Assembly (NCBI GenBank): GCA_025594325.1 | Contig: JANHCV010000002.1 | Span: 1,612,001-1,676,000 of the forward strand | Source of the DNA: Blastocladiella emersonii ATCC 22665 | Lineage: Eukaryota; Blastocladiomycota; Blastocladiomycetes; Blastocladiales; Blastocladiaceae | Direction: 5' to 3' | Length of the DNA: 64,000 bases | In this document: positions 32,009 to 46,659 of the stretch, piece by piece | Position numbering within the stretch: position 1 is the stretch's first letter | Layout: the number at the start of each line of letters is the position of its first letter | Position numbers and translations under genes: made by a program | Notes under the pieces: generated by a model | Seen by the model: only the letters and a program-made list of their open reading frames with translations | Told to the model about the DNA's origin: nothing | Database searches by the model: none

Positions 32009-35000
32009 ATGGCCGACCCACCGGCTGCAGCGCCACCAACAACCACCGACGGCGCGGCCGACGCGGGCCCGGCGCCCGGCACCGCCGCCGGCGCCACCAA
32101 GTCCAAGATCAGCGACGTGCGCGTGCAGTGGATCCGCGAGAAGGTGGCGACCGGCCTGCTCCTCGAGGACGCCGTCGCGCACGCGCTCTTCGAGGAGTGC
32201 ATGGCGGTCCCCGACAACGCACAGAAGCTCGACCACTACCTCAACGACGCCGTCGAGGAAGGCGTCGCGCTCTTCTACCTCGACGAGGAGATCCTCCCGC
32301 TGCCCGCCGGCACTCCCGCCGCGCTCGAGTCCGACTCTGCCGCGCTCCATGCAGCCGGCTCGTCCGTCTCCGAGGCCAACTCGACGACAATCGGGTCACA
32401 GCATGCACTCGTCGATCCTGCACCGCCACAAGATGTGCCTGCGGCTGTCGACGGCACCGCACCACCACCAGCCGACGGGTCGGCGCCGACTGGCGACGAT
32501 GCGGCCGAGAGCGCACCGCCCGCCGAGTCGACCGACGAGAACGAGGCCGACCACGACGTCGCCATGAGCCACGCCAGCCTGGCCGAGGTCCCGCTCATCG
32601 GTATCGGCGCGCCGGCACCCGCTGCGCCCGTCCCGTCGCGGCCGCCCGTCAAGCAGATCATCCGCCTCTGCATCCAGCACCTGCCCGAGAAGATTGCCGA
32701 GGTCAACTCCATCTTCTTTATCCGCAACACCAAGGGCGCCATCAAGGAGCCGCGGTCGCTCGAGGGTACGCGTTGCGCTCTCACTCGTGTCCGCCCGCAC
32801 TCACCGCCGTCATTTCTCCGCTGTAGACGCGCGAGGCACCATGCCGCTCGCTCTCGAGATCGGCTACTTTTCGGGCCACACGCTCGTCATGCTCGAGCAG
32901 GTCATCCACGAGGTCTACCTGCCGCTGCTCTCGAACCCGACCATCTTCGAGGCCGAGACCACGCCGGCCGCCGTCGCTGCCGTACCTACCCCAGTAGACG
33001 ATGCGGGCGCGGCCGCCGCCGCGGGCAAGGCGCTGACGCGGCGCGACTCGGGCATCAACGACAACCTGTACACCGAGTTCTACATCAGCATCCAGCGGTT
33101 CGCGACCCAGGTGACGCAGACGGTGCAGCAGGTGACGGGCGACGTGAAGCTGCGGATCCCCGACGACCCGGAGCTCACGCAGATGCTGCGGTCCGACCCG
33201 GCCGCCGTGGCCGCGGACCCGGCCAAGCTGCGCATCCTCGACACGTGCGCCGAGGAGTGGGTCGAGGCGATCCAGGCCACGCTCGCGCGCGAGGCCAAAA
33301 AGACGCCGCACGGCAACGGGCCCGTCGCCGAGGTCGAGTTCTGGCGCGAGCGCCACTTCTCGCTGTCGGCGCTGTACGAGAAGCTCAACTCGCCGCAGGT
33401 GGCCGCGATCCTGACGGCCATCTCCGAGGCCCAGACCCCCGTCTACCACACGATCGAGTTCCACCTCGGCGAGCTGCACAAGTTCCACTCCGAGGCCAAG
33501 GACAACGTCAAGTTCCTCAGCACGCTCGAGCGCCACTTCAAGAACATTGTCACGGGCTCGCTCGGCGCGGTCCAGGACGGCCTGCCGAGCCTCATGAACG
33601 CGGTCCGCATGGTCTGGATCATCTCGCGCCACTACAACAAGGACGAGCGCATGGTCCCGCTCATGGCCCGCATCGCCTGGGAGCTCGCCAACAAGGTCGC
33701 CACCATTGTCAACGTCAAGTCGGTCCTGCGCCTCCCGCCCGCCGAGGCCAAGACCCGCATCTCGGACGGCAAGAACCTCCTCGAGGCGTGGTCGCGAAAC
33801 TACTTTGAGACCCGCGAGAAGATCGAGCAGAGCGGCCGCGACCAGCGCTGGGAGTTTGACCGCAAGAAGCTCTTCGAGCAGACCAACTACATGGCCGCCC
33901 GCTGCGGCGACCTGTTCGAGATCGCCGAGGTCCTCGAGCAGTTCTACGGCATCTTCGGGCCCGAGCTCAAGGGTACGGTTTGATCGGATGCGTCGGCCGC
34001 GCATCGGACACTCACACTCGCTCTCGATGCCCCTCGTAGCCGTCACGGGCGACACGCAGCAGATCGACGAGGTCATCAAGCGCGTGGACCAGCTCGTGGT
34101 GCCCATCGAGCAGCTGCCGTTCGACATCTGGAACAAAAAGTACCACCCGGCGTGGGAGGCGGTGCTCAACAAGTTCCGCGAGCAGATTGTGCAGATCGAG
34201 GACATGGCCAAGCTGTTCATCGACACGTCGTTCAAGAAGCTGCGGTCGGCCGAGGGCGCCTTCGACCTGCTCCAGAACATGAAGAACGTCAAGAGCCGCG
34301 ACTCGATCAACCGCCAGATGATGTCCAAGTTCAACGACATCCTCGCCCAGTACTCCAAGGAGGTCGACACCATCGACGACATGTTCCGCCGCAACCGCGA
34401 CGCGCCGCCGCTCGGTCGCAACCAGCCGCGCGTCGCCGGGTCGATCCAGTGGGCCCGCTCGCTCTTCTTCCGCATCAAGAAGACCATTGTCCGGTTCCAG
34501 TCGCTCCAGGAGCTCCTCGCCACCGAGCAGGGCCGCGTCGTCACCCGCAAGTACCTGACCACGGCCAAGGCCATGCGCCAATACGAGGAGGATGTACGTG
34601 CGCGCCGACGCTACTCGATCAACGGCGACGCGGGACACTCACACTTGGATCGCTCGTTGCCCGTGTGTAGCTGTACCACTCGTGGTGCAACCACGTCGAG
34701 GTCGCGTCGCTGGGGTACCTCAAGTCGTTTGTGCTGGCCAAGCGCATGACGCCCGGCGAGAGCCGCGAAAAGTACATTGTGAACTTCAAGCCCGAGCTGG
34801 CCGACGTGATCAAGGAGTCCAAGTACCTCGAGAAGATCGGGTTCGCGATCCCCGAGACGGCCATCAACATTGCGCTGCAGGAAGAAAAGTTCTCCAACTA
34901 CACCGAGTCGCTCGGCAGCATGCTGCACAACTACCACGACCTGCTCGAGCGGCTCGACGAGGCCGAGCTGACGCTGTTCGAGGGCCACGTCGCCGAGCTG

Positions 35001-38000
35001 CAGCGCGTCATGAAGCCCGGGCTCACGCGGCTCAACTGGACGTCGCTCGGGATCCCGGACTTCATCCAGAAGTGCAACCAGGAGATCTCCAAGTTCACGT
35101 CGCTCATGAACCAGGTGCGCAAGAACTCGGCCAACGTGTCGCACGTCGTCGACCAGATCGCGCGCGCCGTGCTCATCAAGGAGCCGCCGCCCGGCGAGAT
35201 CCCGGACGTGTACGAGTTCCTCGACATGTGCAACAAGAACAAGGCGGCCATCGTCGAGGGGCTCGTGCAAAAGTACTTGACTATCTCGCCGCTGCTCATC
35301 AAGATCGAGTCGCTCGTCGTGACCACCAACACGGGCCGGTCGCCCGCGCTCCGGTCCTACTACGCGCACTGGGAGAAGCGCATCTTCATGGCGCTCAACC
35401 AGATGCTCGTGCACAACATGATGTACCTCGCGGCGCTCATGAAGATCAGCGCCAAGCGGCTCAAGAAGAAGCTGCTGCACCCGCGCGAGGCCCCGCTGTT
35501 CAAGGTGTCGGCCAACCTCAGCGCGCCCGAGATCGTCATCTCGCCGCTCGCGACCGAGATCTACAAGCTCATGATCAAGTTCGTGCGGTCCATCATTGAG
35601 AGCACCAAGGAGTTCAACCGGTGGCAGGCCGGGTCGTGCATCCTGACCCGCCCGATCCGCAGCGCGCAGGGCGAGGAGGTGGCCAACTTCTCCTTCTACT
35701 CGGACGTGTGCAACAACGGCGCCGTCGTCAACACCATGGTGTTCCTCAACCAGGGCATCGCGCGGTGCTTTGCCAACATCGCCAAGTACCTTGACTCGTG
35801 GCGCAAGTACCGCCCGCTGTGGAAGGTCGACAAGGTCATCACGCTCGAGAAGTTCTCGCAGAAGAAGCCGTCGTGCGCGCAGTACGACGAGAAGCTGCTC
35901 TTCTACCTCAAGCTGAACAAGGACGTCGAGGCGCAGCCCGAGGTCCGCGACCTCGACTTCATCCGCGTCATCCTCGTCCCGCTCAAGCTCGCCGTGCAGC
36001 GCGAGGCCGCGCAGTGGATCGCCGCCATTGGCCGGTTCCTCCACGGCATGGCGCAGCAGTCGCTGCTCGACCTCGAGGGCAAGATCGCCAAGTACAACCA
36101 GGACCTGACGCGCGACACGGCGTCGCTCGAGGACCTGACGTTCGTGCTCGAGGTGATCGCCGACATCCGCAGCGTGTCGAGCGACTTTGAGATCGCGTGC
36201 TTCGAGTGCATCGACTGCTACCGCACGCTCAAGATGTACGGCATCACGATCGAGACGCCCGACGAGTTTGAGCGCGCGCCGCAGCTGCTCGACCGGTGGG
36301 CCGCCCTGCTCGCGCTGGCCAAGGAGGTCGACGGCACGCTCATCGCCGTCAAGGCCAAGTTCACGAACCAGACGATCCAGCAGGTCAAGGCTTTCAAGGA
36401 CAACCTGGCGTCGTTCAAGAATACGTTCCAGCTCGAGGGCCCCGCCATGGCCAACGACCTCGAGAAGGGGCTCAAGCAGCTCGAGACGGCCAAGACCACG
36501 CTCGAGCAGCTCAAGGAGAAGTCGCAGTACCTCGTCTTCTGCGAGAAGCTCTTCAACCTCAACGTGTCGTCGTACCCGGACATGAACCAGCTCGACGGCG
36601 ACATCGCCTCGCTCAGCCGCATCTACGACCTGTACGTGAGCGTGCGCAACTCGATTGCCGACTGGAGCGCGACGCTGTGGTCGGCGCTCGACTTGACCAT
36701 CATCACCAAGGGCACCGACGAGTACTCGACGATCCTGCGCAAGATGCCGCCCGAGCTCAAGCAGCTGCTGCCGTACAACGTGATCGCCGACAAGGTGCTC
36801 GCGTTCAAGAACTCGCTCCCGCTGCTCAGCGACCTCAAGAACGAGGCCCTCCGCGAGCGCCACTGGAAGAAGCTCATGGACGTGACGGGCAAGACCTTCG
36901 ACATGAACCCCGAGTCCTTCACCCTCGAGAAGCTCGTGGCCATGAACCTGCACGAGTTCGCCGCCGAGATCGGCGACATCGTCACGGGCGCCATGAAGGA
37001 GCTCAGCATCGAGTCGGCGCTCAAGGAGCTCGAGGGCGCGTGGAAGACCATGAAGTTCAACGTGGTCCGCTACAACAAGGGCGGCGGCGGCGGCGGTGGT
37101 CCCGCGGCCGCGGCACCCGCCGGCGCTCCCGCCGGAGCTGCTGCCGCCGCGACGGCCGCGTCGGGCGCCGACGACAAGGGCTTCATCCTCGGCGGCGTCG
37201 AGGACGTGGTGCTCTCGCTCGACGACAACGCCATGAACCTGCAGTCGATGGCCGCGTCCAAGTTCGTCGCCGCGTTCCTCCCGCAGGTCCAGAAGTGGGA
37301 GAAGCAGCTGTCGCTCATCGGCGAGGTGGTCGAGGTGTGGATGAACGTGCAGCGCAAGTGGATGTACCTCGAGTCCATCTTCCTCGCGGGCGACATCCGG
37401 CAGCAGCTGCCCGAGGAGGCCAAGCGGTTCGACGTCATCGACAAGACGTTCAAGAAGATCATGCTCGAGACGAGCAAGCACCCCGTGGTCCTCGACGCGT
37501 GCAGCACCGAGGGCCGCCTCGACACGCTGCGCGGGCTGTACGCGGACCTCGAGAGCTGCCAGAAGTCGCTCACCGACTACCTCCAGAACAAGCGCAACAC
37601 GTTCCCGCGCTTCTACTTCATCTCGGACGAGGAGCTGCTCTCGATCCTCGGCAGTAGCGACCCCAAGGCCGTCCAGGAGCACATCATCAAGATGTACGAC
37701 AACGTGGCGAAGCTGCTGTTCGTCAAGAACGACAAGGTCGTCAACGGCATGGCGTCGAGCGAGGGCGAGACACTCGAATTCCGCACGCCGGTGCCCGTCG
37801 AGGGCCGCGTCGAGCAGTGGATGAGCGTCGTGGCCGCCGAGATGAAGCGCACCAACCGCGTCGTGCACAAGGAGGCCGTCTTCTACTACGCCAAGATGGA
37901 CCGCTACGAGTGGCTGCGCCAATACCCGGGCATGTGCGGGCTCGCCGGCAGCGCCGTGTGGTGGACGTGGGAGGTCGAGGACACGTTCCAGAAGTTCAAG

Positions 38001-41000
38001 CGCGGCCAGAAGCTCGCCATGAAGCTGCTCTCGTCGCAGCTCGCGCAGCAGCTCGAGCAGCTCATCGTCGCGGTCCGCGGCCCGCTCACGTCCAACGAGC
38101 GCAAGAAGATCAACTCGCAGATCATCGTCGACGTGCACGCGCGCGACATTGTCGACCGGTTCGTCCGCGACTCGATCATGGACGCGTCCGAGTTCGAGTG
38201 GGAGTCGCAGCTGCGCTTCTACTGGAACCAGGAGCGCGACGAGCTCATCGTGTGCCAGTGCAACGGCCAGTTCGACTACGGCTACGAGTACATGGGTCTC
38301 AACGGGCGCCTCGTCATCACGCCGCTCACGGACCGGTGCTACCTCACACTGACGCAGGCGCTCAGCATGAAGCTCGGCGGCGCGCCCGCGGGCCCCGCCG
38401 GGACCGGCAAGACCGAGACGGTCAAGGACCTCGCCAAGGCCATGGGCCTGCTGTGCATGGTCACCAACTGCGGCGAGGGCATGGACTACCAGGCCATGGG
38501 CAAGATCTTCTCGGGCCTCGTGCAGACGGGCGCGTGGGGCTGCCTCGACGAGTTCAACCGCATCGACCTCGCCGTGCTCTCGGTCATCGCCGCGCAGATC
38601 CGCACCATCCAGAGCGCGCTGATCATGAACCTGAAAAAGTTCCAGTTCGAGGGCTACGAGCTCAACCTCGAGAAGACCATGGGCATCTTCATCACCATGA
38701 ACCCGGGCTACGCCGGCCGGTCCGAGCTGCCCGACAACCTCAAGGCGCTGTTCCGCCCCGTCGTCATGGTCGTGCCCGACCTCGAGCTCATCTGCGAGAT
38801 CATGCTCTTCTCCGAGGGGTTCTCGCTCGCCAAGTCGCTAGCCAAGAAGATGGTCGTGCTGTACAAGCTCGCCAAGGGCCAGCTGTCCAAGCAGCACCAC
38901 TACGATTTCGGTCTGCGCGCGCTTAAGTCGGTGCTCGTCATGGCCGGCGCACTCAAGCGCGGGTCGCCCGACCTGAACGAGGACGTGGTGCTGATGCGCG
39001 CGCTCCGCGACATGAACCTGCCCAAATTCGTCTTCGACGATGTGCCGCTGTTCATGGGCCTGATCGGCGACCTGTTCCCGGGCCTCGACTGCCCGCGCGT
39101 GCGGTACCCCGACTTCAACGACGCCGTCGAGCAGGTCGTCCAGGAGCTGCACCTCATCAACGTGCCGATCCAGATCGACAAGGTCGTGCAGGTGTACGAG
39201 ACGTGCATGACGCGCCACACGACCATGATCGTTGGGCCGTCGGGCGGCGGCAAGTCGGTCGTTCTCGACGTGCTGGCGCGTGCGCAGACCAAGCTCGGCG
39301 TGCACACCAAGTTCTACACGCTCAACCCCAAAGCCGTCACGGTCAACGAGCTGTACGGCATCCTGAACCCGGAGACGCGCGACTGGACCGACGGCCTGCT
39401 GTCCAACATCTTCCGCGAGATCAACAAGCCGACCGACAAGAAGGAGAAAAAGTACATCTGCTTCGACGGCGACGTGGACGCCGTGTGGGTCGAGAACATG
39501 AACTCGGTCATGGACGACAACCGGCTGCTCACGCTGCCCAACGGCGAGCGCATCCGGCTCCAGCGGCACTGCGCGCTCTTCTTCGAGGTCGGCGACCTGC
39601 AGTACGCGTCGCCCGCCACGGTCTCGCGGTGCGGCATGGTGTACCTCGACCCCAAGAACCTCGGGTACAAGCCCTTCTACGACCGGTGGTGCAAGTCGTT
39701 TGACGACCGCGCGCTTGGCGAGAACCTGATGAAGCTGTACGTCAAGTACATTCCGCCGCTCATGGACCTCATCTTCGAGGCCGTGTTCGCCGGTGTCAAC
39801 GTCGACCCCATCTCGCGCGTCATCAACACGACGCAGATCGGGATCATCTCGCAGCTCACCAACCTGTGCGAGTCGCAGCTCGGCGACACGCGCATCACGA
39901 CCAACGTGCGCGCCGTCGAGGCCGTGTACATCCAGTCCATCGTGTGGTCGATTGGCGCGCAGCTCGTCGAGCGCGACCGCGTCCAGTTCAGCGACTGCGT
40001 CAAGAAGCTCGCCGAGATGACGCTCATCAACACGGGCGGCGCCATCAACCTCGGCGAGCTGCCCGGCAGCGACAAGCTGCTGTACGACTACCGGTTCGAC
40101 ACCAACGACCTGCAGTGGCGGCCGTGGAGCCACTACGTGCAGCCGTACTCGCACAACCGGTCGCTGCCGTTCCACCAGATCCTGGTCCCGACCACGGACA
40201 CGTCGCGGTACATTTGGCTGCTCGAGCGGTTCGCGTCGCTCAAGAAGCCCGTGCTGTTCGTCGGCGACGTCGGCACGTCAAAGACGGTCACCGTCAACAC
40301 GTTCCTGCGCTCGCTGCCGACGGACCAGTTCATGGTCCTCTTCATGAACCTGTCTTCGCGCACGTCGAGCATGGACGTGCAGCGCAACGTCGAGGCCAAC
40401 GTCGAGAAGCGCACCAAGGACACGTACGGCCCCGCCTCGGGCAAGAAGCTGTTCGTGTTCGTCGACGACCTCAACATGCCGCAAAAGGACACGTACGGCA
40501 CGCAGCAGCCCATCGCGCTGCTCAAGATCCTCATCGAGCGCGGCGGCTTCTACGAGCGCGGCAAGGAGCTGTACTGGAAGAACATGAAGGACCTGCTTTT
40601 CGTCGGCGCCATGGGCACGCCCGGCGGCGGCCGCAACGAGATCGACCCGCGGTTCGCGTCGCTGTTCAACGTGTTCAACATCGCGTTCCCGCCCGCCGTG
40701 TCGCTCGTCAACATCTACTCGTCGATCCTGTCGGGCCACCTGCACCCGACGTTTGCCAAGGAGGTGCAGGCGCTGGTCGAGCCCATCACGCAGATGACGC
40801 TCAAGCTGTACAAGTTCGTCGTCGATACGCTGCTGCCGACGCCGAGCAAGTTCCACTACATCTTCAACCTGCGCGACATCTCGCGCATCTACGAGGGCCT
40901 GCTGCAGTCGACGCCCGACAACTTCAAGTCGGCGACGCAGCTGTTCCGGCTGTGGCGCAACGAGGCGCTGCGCGTGTTCCACGACCGCCTGATCAACGAG

Positions 41001-44000
41001 GAGGACAAGCACCTCGTGGTGCGCCAGATCAACGACCTGATCCGCGTCCAGTTCCCCGCCGACAAGGACGAGGAGTACGTGACGCGGTCGCCGTGCCTGT
41101 TCGGCGACTACCGCCACGCGCTGCACGAGGGCGAGGGCCACCCGCGCCTGTACGAGGACCTGCTCGACTACGCGGCGATCCGCCCGCTGTTCCAGGAGAT
41201 CCTCGAGGAGTACAACGACAAGAACAACCCGATGCACCTTGTGCTGTTCGAGGAGGCCCTCGAGCACCTCACGCGCATCCACCGCGCAATCCGCATGCCC
41301 AAGGGCCACGCGCTGCTCGTCGGTGTCGGCGGCAGTGGCAAGCAGTCGCTGACGCGGCTCGCCGCGTTCACGGCCGGGTACAAGGTGTTCGAGATTGCGC
41401 TGTCGCGCGGGTACTCGGAGGCCGACTTCCGCGAGTCGCTCAAGCTGCTGTACTCGGAGCTCGGCAGCGGCAAGAAAGTGGTGTTCCTTTTCACGGACGC
41501 GCACGTGGTGCAGGAGGGCTTTCTTGAGCTGGTCAACAACATGCTCACGGTCGGCATCATCCCGACGTTGTACGCCGAGGACGAGAAGGAGGCAGTGCTC
41601 GGCACGGTGCGCGACGAGGTGACCAAGGCCGGCATGGTCGCGTCGCGCGAGAACTGCTGGCAGTACTTTGTCCAGAAGTGCAGCATGAACCTGCACATAG
41701 TCCTGTGCATGTCGCCGCAGGGCGACAAGCTGCGCGAGCGGTGCCGCAACTTCCCCGGCCTCGTCAGCAACACGGTCGTCGACTGGTTCCCGCCGTGGCC
41801 CGAGGAGGCGCTGCGGTCCGTCGCCGAGACCTTCCTCGGCACCGTGGTCCCGACCGAGTACAAGGACGCCATCGTCAGCCACATGGTCCAGGTGCACCTC
41901 TCGATCGGCGCGGCCTCGGCCGAGTTCCTCCAGCGCTGGCGCCGCACCAATTTCGTCACGCCCAAGAACTACCTCGACTACGTCAACTTCTACATCTCGC
42001 TCCTCCGCGACCAGCGCGAGACCAACGGCAAGCAGTGCACGCGCCTCGAGTCGGGTCTCTCGAAGCTCGAGGAAGCGTCGGTCCAGATCAAGGACCTCGG
42101 CGCCAAGCTCGCGGTGCAGAACGTCATGGTCAAGGAGAAGTCGGAGGCGTGCGAGGCGCTGCTGCAGGTCATCACGACGCAGACGGCGCAGGCCGAGGAG
42201 AAGAAGGAGCTCGCCATGAAGAAGGAGACGGAGCTCGACGCGCAGAACATCCAGATCGCCAAGGACAAGGAGGAGGCCGAGGTGGCCCTCGCCGAGGCGC
42301 TGCCTGCACTCGAGGAAGCGCGCAACGCGCTCAACAACCTGTCGGCCGCCGACATCACCGAGCTGCGGTCGTTCGCGAAACCGCCGCGCGAGGTGCAGAA
42401 GGTGTGCGAGTGCGTGTGCGTGATCAAGAACATCAAGGACGTGAGCTGGAAGTCGGCCAAGACCATGATGTCGGCCATCGACTTCCGCGCCTCGCTCATC
42501 TCCATGGACGTGGACGCCATCTCGTCGAACCAGGTCAAGACGGTCAAGACGATTCTGCGCGAGCTCGACATCACGTACGACCGCATGGTCGAGATCTCGA
42601 ACGCCGGCTCGGGCCTGTTCAAGTTCGTGCTCGCCGTTGTCGGGTACTGCAACGTGGCCAAGACGATCCAGCCCAAGCGGCTCGCCGTGGCCACGCTCGA
42701 GCGCAACCTCGCGCAGAGTAAAGCCGAGTACGAGAAGATCACGCGCGAGCTCGCCAAGCTCAACCAGAACCTGTCAGAGCTGCAGGCCCAGTTCCAGCAG
42801 GCGCGCACCGAGCAGATGGAGCTCAAGGAGATGGCCGAGGTGATGCAGCGCCGCCTCGACGCGGCCGACAAGCTCATCTCGGGCCTGCAGTCCGAGAAGG
42901 TGCGGTGGAGCAACGACCTGCAGACGCTGCAGGAGGAGCGGCACCAGCTCGTCGGCGACTGCCTGCTCGTGTCCGGGTTCATGAGCTACACGGGCGCCTT
43001 CAACTGGGAGTTCCGTACGGACCTGATGAACGTCAAGTGGATGCAAGACCTCGTCAACCGCAACGTGCCGCTGACCAAGCAGTTCTCCGTGTCGCGCATG
43101 ATGACGACCGAGGTCGAGCTCAGCCGGTGGGCGAGCGAGGGCCTCCCCGCCGACGAGCTGTCGATCCAGAACGGCATCCTGACTACGCGCGGCAGCCGGT
43201 ACCCGCTGTGCATCGACCCGCAGCAGCAGGCCGTGAGCTGGATCAAGCGGCGCGAGGCGAGCAACGGGCTCAAGGTCAGCACGTTCAACGAGGCCGACTT
43301 CCTCAAGCAGCTCGAGATGGCCATCACCTACGGGTTCCCGTTCCTGTTCGAGGACGTGGACGAGTACATTGACCCCGTCATCGACAACGTGCTCGACCGC
43401 AACATCAAGGTCGCGGGCAGCCGCCGGTTCATTGTGCTCGGCGACAAGGAGGTGGATTTCGATCCCAACTTCCGCCTGTACATGACGTCCAAGCTGTCGA
43501 ACCCAACCTACTCGGCCAAGGTGTTTGGCAGCTGCACCGTCATCAACTACTCGGTCACGCTCAAGGGCCTGCAGGACCAGCTGCTCAACGTGGTCGTGGG
43601 CCACGAGCGGCGCGAGCTCGAGGAGCAGCGCGAGCGGCTGGTGCAGGAGATGAGCTCGAACAAGGCGCTGCTCAAGGAGCTCGAGGACACGCTGCTGCGC
43701 GAGCTCGCGTCGTCGACGGGCATGATCCTCGACAACACGGAGCTGATCCGCACGCTCGAGGAGACCAAGACCAAGGCGACCGAGATTGCGCAGAAACTCG
43801 TGCTCGCGAACCAGACGGCCAAGGACGTGGAGCAGTCGCGCGACGGGTACCGCCCCGTGGCCAAGTGCGGGGCGATCCTGTATTTCGTGCTCGCGGAGCT
43901 GTCGGCCATCAACCCCATGTACGAGTACTCGCTGGCGGCGTTCCTCGAGGTGTTCAACGCGTCGCTCGACAAGAGCAAGCCCGACCCGGTGCTGTCGAAA

Positions 44001-46304
44001 CGGCTGGCCAAAATCATGGACACGCTCAAGTACGCCGTGTACAACTACGCGTGCACGGGCCTGTTCGAGCGCGACAAGCTCATGTTCTCGCTGCAGATGA
44101 CGCTCAAGCTGCTCGAGGGCGACGGGCTCATGGACCCGGTCGAGCTCGACTTCTTCCTCAAGGGCAACACGGCGCTCGAGATCCCCGCGCACACGAAACC
44201 CGACTGGATCAGCAACCAAGGGTGGAAGGACATTTGCAAGCTCAACGAGTTCCCGACGTTCGGCAACCTCATCCAGCACGTGCAGCAGAACGCGGCCGCG
44301 TGGCGCAAGTGGGTGTCGCACGAGACCCCCGAGGCGCTGCCCTCGCCGCTGCCCAACGCGGCCAACTTCACGCCGTTCCAGGCCATGTGCCTGCTGCGCT
44401 GCGTGCGGCCCGACCGCATTTACAACGCGGCGACCAACTTTGTGATCCTGCAGATGGGCGAAAAGTACGTGATGCCGCCCGTCATCAACTATCAGCACGT
44501 CTTCGAGCAGTCGTCGCCGACGACGGCCGTCGTGTTCATCCTGAGTCCGGGCGCCGACCCGGCGAGCGACGTGGCCAAGCTCGCCGAGTCGTCCGGGTTC
44601 GGCATCAACCGGCTCAAGTTCCTGTCGCTCGGGCAGGGCCAGGGCCCGATCGCGCTGCAGCTGCTCGACACGGCCGTGGCACGCGGGCAGTGGCTCATGC
44701 TGCAGAACTGCCACCTGCTCGCGGCGTGGCTGCGGCTGCTCGAGAAGGTGCTCGACAAGATCGACAAGCCGCACAAGGACTTCCGCCTGTGGCTCACGAC
44801 GGAGCCAACGCCGCAGTTCCCGATCGGCATCCTGCAGCGGTCGCTCAAGGTGGTCACGGAGCCGCCCAACGGGCTCAAGCTCAACCTGCGCGCGACCTAC
44901 TTCCGCATCAACGAGGAGATGATGGCCGAGTGCTCGCACCCGGCGTTCCGCCCGCTGACGTACGTGCTGGCCTTCTTCCACGCCGTGGTCCAGGAGCGGT
45001 CCAAGTACGGCAAGATCGGGTGGAACGTGAAGTACGACTTCAACGAGTCGGACTTCCGCGTGTCCTTTTCGATCCTCAAGATCTACCTGGCCAAGGGCGC
45101 GGACAAGATCCCGTGGAGCACGCTGCGGTACCTGATCGGCGAGACGACTTACGGCGGGCGCGTGACCGACGACTACGACCGGCGCATCGTCAACACGTAC
45201 CTCGAGGAGTACACGGGCGACTTCCTGTTCGACACGCACCAGCGGTTCTACTTCTTCAAAAGCGACCACGTGCAGTACGCGGTGCCGCTGTCGGGCTCGC
45301 GCGACGACTACCTGGGGGTCATCGAGTCGCTGCCGCTGACCAATGCGCCCGACGTGTTCGGGCTGCACCCGGACGCCGAGATCGGGTACCTGACGAACTT
45401 CGTGCGCGACATCTGGACGCAGCTCGTTGCGCTGCAGCCGCGGCGGACGGCGGGCGCGGGCGGGATGAGCCGCGACGAGATGATCGCGACGACGGCCAAG
45501 GAGGTGCTGAGCCGGATCCCGCCCGTGGTCGACGTGCTCAAGATCCGCAAGCACTTCGGGACGCCGACGCCGACGCAGATCGTGCTGCTGCAGGAGCTCG
45601 AGCGGTGGAACCTGCTGGTCGAGCGCATCGCGTCGACGCTGCGCGACCTGCAGCGCGCCATCAAGGGCGAGATCGGCATGTCGCAGAAGCTCGACGAGCT
45701 CGCCAACAACCTGTACAACGGCACGCTCCCCGCGCAGTGGAAGTCGCTCGCGCCGCAGACGGAGAAGGGTCTGGGCAGCTGGATGGCGCATTTCGACCGG
45801 CGGTTCGCGCAGTTCACGTCGTGGATCAAGAACGGCGAGCCCGTGGTGATGTGGTTGTCGGGCCTCCACGTGCCCGAGAGCTACCTGACGGCGCTGGTGC
45901 AGGTGGCGTGCCGCAAGAACGGGTGGTCGCTGGACCGGTCGACGCTGTACACGGTGGTGACCGAGTACACGGACGCCAAGGAGATCAACGAGCGGCCGGC
46001 GCTCGGGTGCTACATCGAGGGCCTATACCTCGAGGGCGCGCGGTGGAACTCGCAGATCGGCGGGCTCGACCGGCTGGTGCCCGGGTCCGGGCTCGTGCAG
46101 CCGCTGCCGATCCTGCGCATCGTGCCGATCGAGGTGGCCAAGCTCAAGCTCATCAACACGTTCAAGACGCCCGTGTACACGACGCAGCAGCGGCGCAACG
46201 CGGCCGGCGTCGGGTGGGTGTTTGACGCGGACCTCGCGACCCGCGACCACCCGAGCCACTGGGTCCTCCAGGGCGTGTGCCTGGTCATGAACACGAACGA
46301 GTAG
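32009..46304 (+). CDS. Axonemal dynein heavy chain, inner-arm type (DNAH10-like)
   Basis: Four exons, 32009..32765, 32827..33972, 34040..34593, 34671..46304; introns of 61, 67 and 77 bases (donors GTACGC, GTACGG, GTACGT); 4696 residues, full length for an axonemal heavy chain. The N-terminal ~220 residues are Ala/Pro-rich, then the tail domains. P-loops: AAA1 GPAGTGKT at residue 2060, AAA2 GPSGGGKS at 2341, AAA3 GDVGTSKT at 2684, AAA4 GVGGSGKQ at 3037; the stalk coiled coils and microtubule-binding tip lie at about 3300-3565, followed by AAA5, AAA6 and the C-terminal domain. A Gly/Ala run lies near residue 1623. The AAA1-AAA2 stretch ([38 protein letters not shown]) is closest in memory to DNAH10, the I1/f inner-arm alpha chain. 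The motor drives flagellar bending, so the organism makes flagellated cells. Confidence 0.95.
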
Positions 46305-46659
46305 TAGTGGTAGGTGATGGCATGTCAACTTTCTGTATACAATTTTCTCTCGACTAGTCAGTCCTCCCTATTGCTCGACGCGACGCGCCCCGGTTCGCGT
46401 CGTTCATTAGCCGCGGAAGTGCACGTGGACGGCCCGTCACGGCGGATTGGGCGCATCCGGGCGCCGCCCGCCGACTCTGACGCCGCCACCGCGCTTGCGG
46501 CCCGCCTGTCGCCCCCGCTCCAGATCCCTTGCCGGGCGCGCTCTTGCACCGCTTCATTCATCAACCGATCTGCCTCGGCGGTCGCCCCCCACACTCTCTG
46601 CAACGGATCAAGCAAGCAAATCTCGGTGACCGACCGCGCGCCGCAGAACCCCCCTCGCC
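46305..46659. other. Intergenic spacer
   Basis: Contains the dynein trailer and the GC-rich promoter region of the fucosyltransferase-like gene. No further gene seen. Confidence 0.5.

Noticed and set aside
34611-38138. 1175-codon open frame on the minus strand inside the dynein gene
   Set aside because: It is the antisense shadow of a GC3-rich coding region; the product is a Leu/Val/Glu/Arg-rich repeat with no motifs, and the plus strand encodes clear dynein domains.
42774-45869. 1031-codon minus-strand frame inside the dynein gene
   Set aside because: Antisense shadow with Arg/His/Val-rich composition and no recognisable domain.
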